A stretch of DNA of 64,000 nucleotides from NCBI GenBank assembly GCA_029202485.1, contig CP119313.1:620001-684000 (forward strand), written 5' to 3'. The stretch is from Candidatus Pedobacter colombiensis. Lineage in GTDB: Bacteria; Bacteroidota; Bacteroidia; Sphingobacteriales; Sphingobacteriaceae. Shown piece by piece: positions 63,121 through 64,000 of this stretch (position 1 is the stretch's first letter; every line of letters starts with the position of its first letter). The position numbers were made by a program, and so were the translations under genes. A model generated the notes under the pieces. The model had not been told where the DNA came from. It ran no database searches and saw only the letters and a list, made by a program, of their open reading frames with translations.

Positions 63121-64000
63121 TTATATCATTTTCATATCTGTGAGCACTGTATTCATGCTGCGCACTGCATCAGCACTTTTACTAAAGGCAGATTGTTCTT
63201 CATCACTTAGTTTAAAATCAAGAATCTTTTCGACCCCGTTTTTACCAATTATGACAGGCACAACTAATGATATGTCTTCTTGTCCATATTCGCCATCCAG
63301 GTAAACACCAGAAGAGATTAGTTTTTTCTCGTCGCGTACAATGCTTTCTACCATGGCAGCTGTTCCGGCTCCGGGAGCGTACCATGCAGACGTACCAATT
63401 AATCCAGTCAATGTAGCTCCACCTACCATTGTTGATTTTACAACTTTATCCTGTTGTTCTTTACTTAATAATTGCGTAACCGGAATGCTGTTCCATGTTG
63501 CGTGATGAATCAAGGGGATCATTGTTGTATCGCCATGACCACCAATAACTACTGCATTTAGATCAGCAGGAGAGCAGCCTAATTCCTGGCTCAGATAATA
63601 TTTAAACCGGGATGAATCCAATGCACCACCCATACCAAGGATACGGTTTTTAGGTAGTCCGGATGTTTTTAAGGTAAGATAATTCATGGTATCCATTGGG
63701 TTTGATACCACAATAATGATCGTGTTAGGCGAGTATTTTAAAATATTCTCAGTAACTCCTTTTACGATATTCGCATTTGTTCCGATAAGCTCTTCGCGTG
63801 TCATTCCCGGTTTACGTGGTAATCCCGAAGTAATGACTACTACTTCAGAGTCCGCAGTACTTGCATAATCGTTGGTAACACCTTTAATTTTAGTGTCGAA
63901 GCCAAGTAAAGCGGCCGTTTGCATCATGTCTATCGATTTGCCTTCGGCAAAACCTTCTTTGATGTCTAATAAAATAAGTTCTTCAGCTAATTCTTTTCTG
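63121..64000 (-). CDS. mdh: malate dehydrogenase (5' end outside the window)
   Basis: The frame runs to the window edge, so about 40 N-terminal residues (the NAD-binding GAGNVG region) are missing; the visible part continues past the internal Met at 63927 as KELAEELILLDIKEG. Catalytic features are clear: substrate Arg in ITSGLPRKPGMTR, VVSNPMDTMNYL, and the active-site His in VIGGHGDTTMIPL. It is the LDH-like type of MDH and works in the TCA cycle. Confidence 0.95.
   Translation of the reverse strand, partial: RKELAEELILLDIKEGFAEGKSIDMMQTAALLGFDTKIKGVTNDYASTADSEVVVITSGLPRKPGMTREELIGTNANIVKGVTENILKYSPNTIIIVVSNPMDTMNYLTLKTSGLPKNRILGMGGALDSSRFKYYLSQELGCSPADLNAVVIGGHGDTTMIPLIHHATWNSIPVTQLLSKEQQDKVVKSTMVGGATLTGLIGTSAWYAPGAGTAAMVESIVRDEKKLISSGVYLDGEYGQEDISLVVPVIIGKNGVEKILDFKLSDEEQSAFSKSADAVRSMNTVLTDMKMI

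Overview
The window looks like a core-genome stretch of a Bacteroidota chromosome, most likely a member of the Sphingobacteriaceae close to Pedobacter (inference from protein flavour and gene order; no search was run). The main signs are: promoters of the Bacteroidota type (TTTG, about 19-21 nt, TAnnTTTG) in front of rpsT, rpsU, the tRNA-tufA cluster, purH and others; an almost complete lack of Shine-Dalgarno sequences; a lipoprotein Skp/OmpH homologue; a DUF3467 gene after rpoC; and the order rpsU-xerC-hpf-tRNAs-tufA-trnW-secE-nusG-rplKAJL-rpoBC. I see no prophage, insertion sequence, CRISPR array or defence island.

Layout. 1-6.1 kb: a Dph6-like ATPase, a secreted GH3 glycosidase, and the lipid-transport operon mlaE-mlaF-mlaD on the minus strand. 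6.4-10.5 kb: a small unknown protein, ferritin, a 34-residue Lys/Cys protein, a FemAB-like ligase, thymidine kinase and an acidic unknown protein. 10.5-18.7 kb (minus): the rod-shape operon mreB-mreC-mreD-mrdA-rodA, then purH and purN. 18.9-28.4 kb: a Tat-type MnSOD, rpsT, radC, pheT, a coiled-coil/zapA pair, a strong 6S RNA candidate, a structured leader, RNase Y, a DUF962 membrane protein and an NlpC/P60 peptidase, which is followed by the wreck of a dipeptide epimerase gene. 28.6-36.5 kb: an MscS-type channel, a fused acyltransferase of the ornithine/glycine lipid (OlsF) type, an HhH protein, apt, and an acyl-CoA dehydrogenase.

36.6-52 kb is the translation/transcription block: rpsU, xerC, hpf, four tRNAs (Thr-TGT, Tyr-GTA, Gly-TCC, Thr-GGT), tufA, tRNA-Trp, secE, nusG, rplKAJL, rpoB, rpoC and a DUF3467 gene. 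Strong hairpins sit between rplL and rpoB and between rpoB and rpoC. 52-58.7 kb (minus): miaA, a pRiA4b-ORF3-like protein, and an apparent operon dapD-GT4-GT4-tsaC-cca. 58.8-64 kb: an Hsp15-like S4 protein, a deaminase, an OmpH lipoprotein, gyrB with a perfect DnaA box upstream, a retropepsin-like protein and malate dehydrogenase cut by the window edge.

The most notable signals are non-coding: a roughly 180-nt 6S-like RNA between zapA and rny; a multi-hairpin rny leader; two rare strong Shine-Dalgarno sequences, in front of the ribosome-associated genes rpsU and hpf; a shared transcription-start sequence at rpsT and rpsU; and decay of a dipeptide epimerase still translationally coupled to its partner peptidase.
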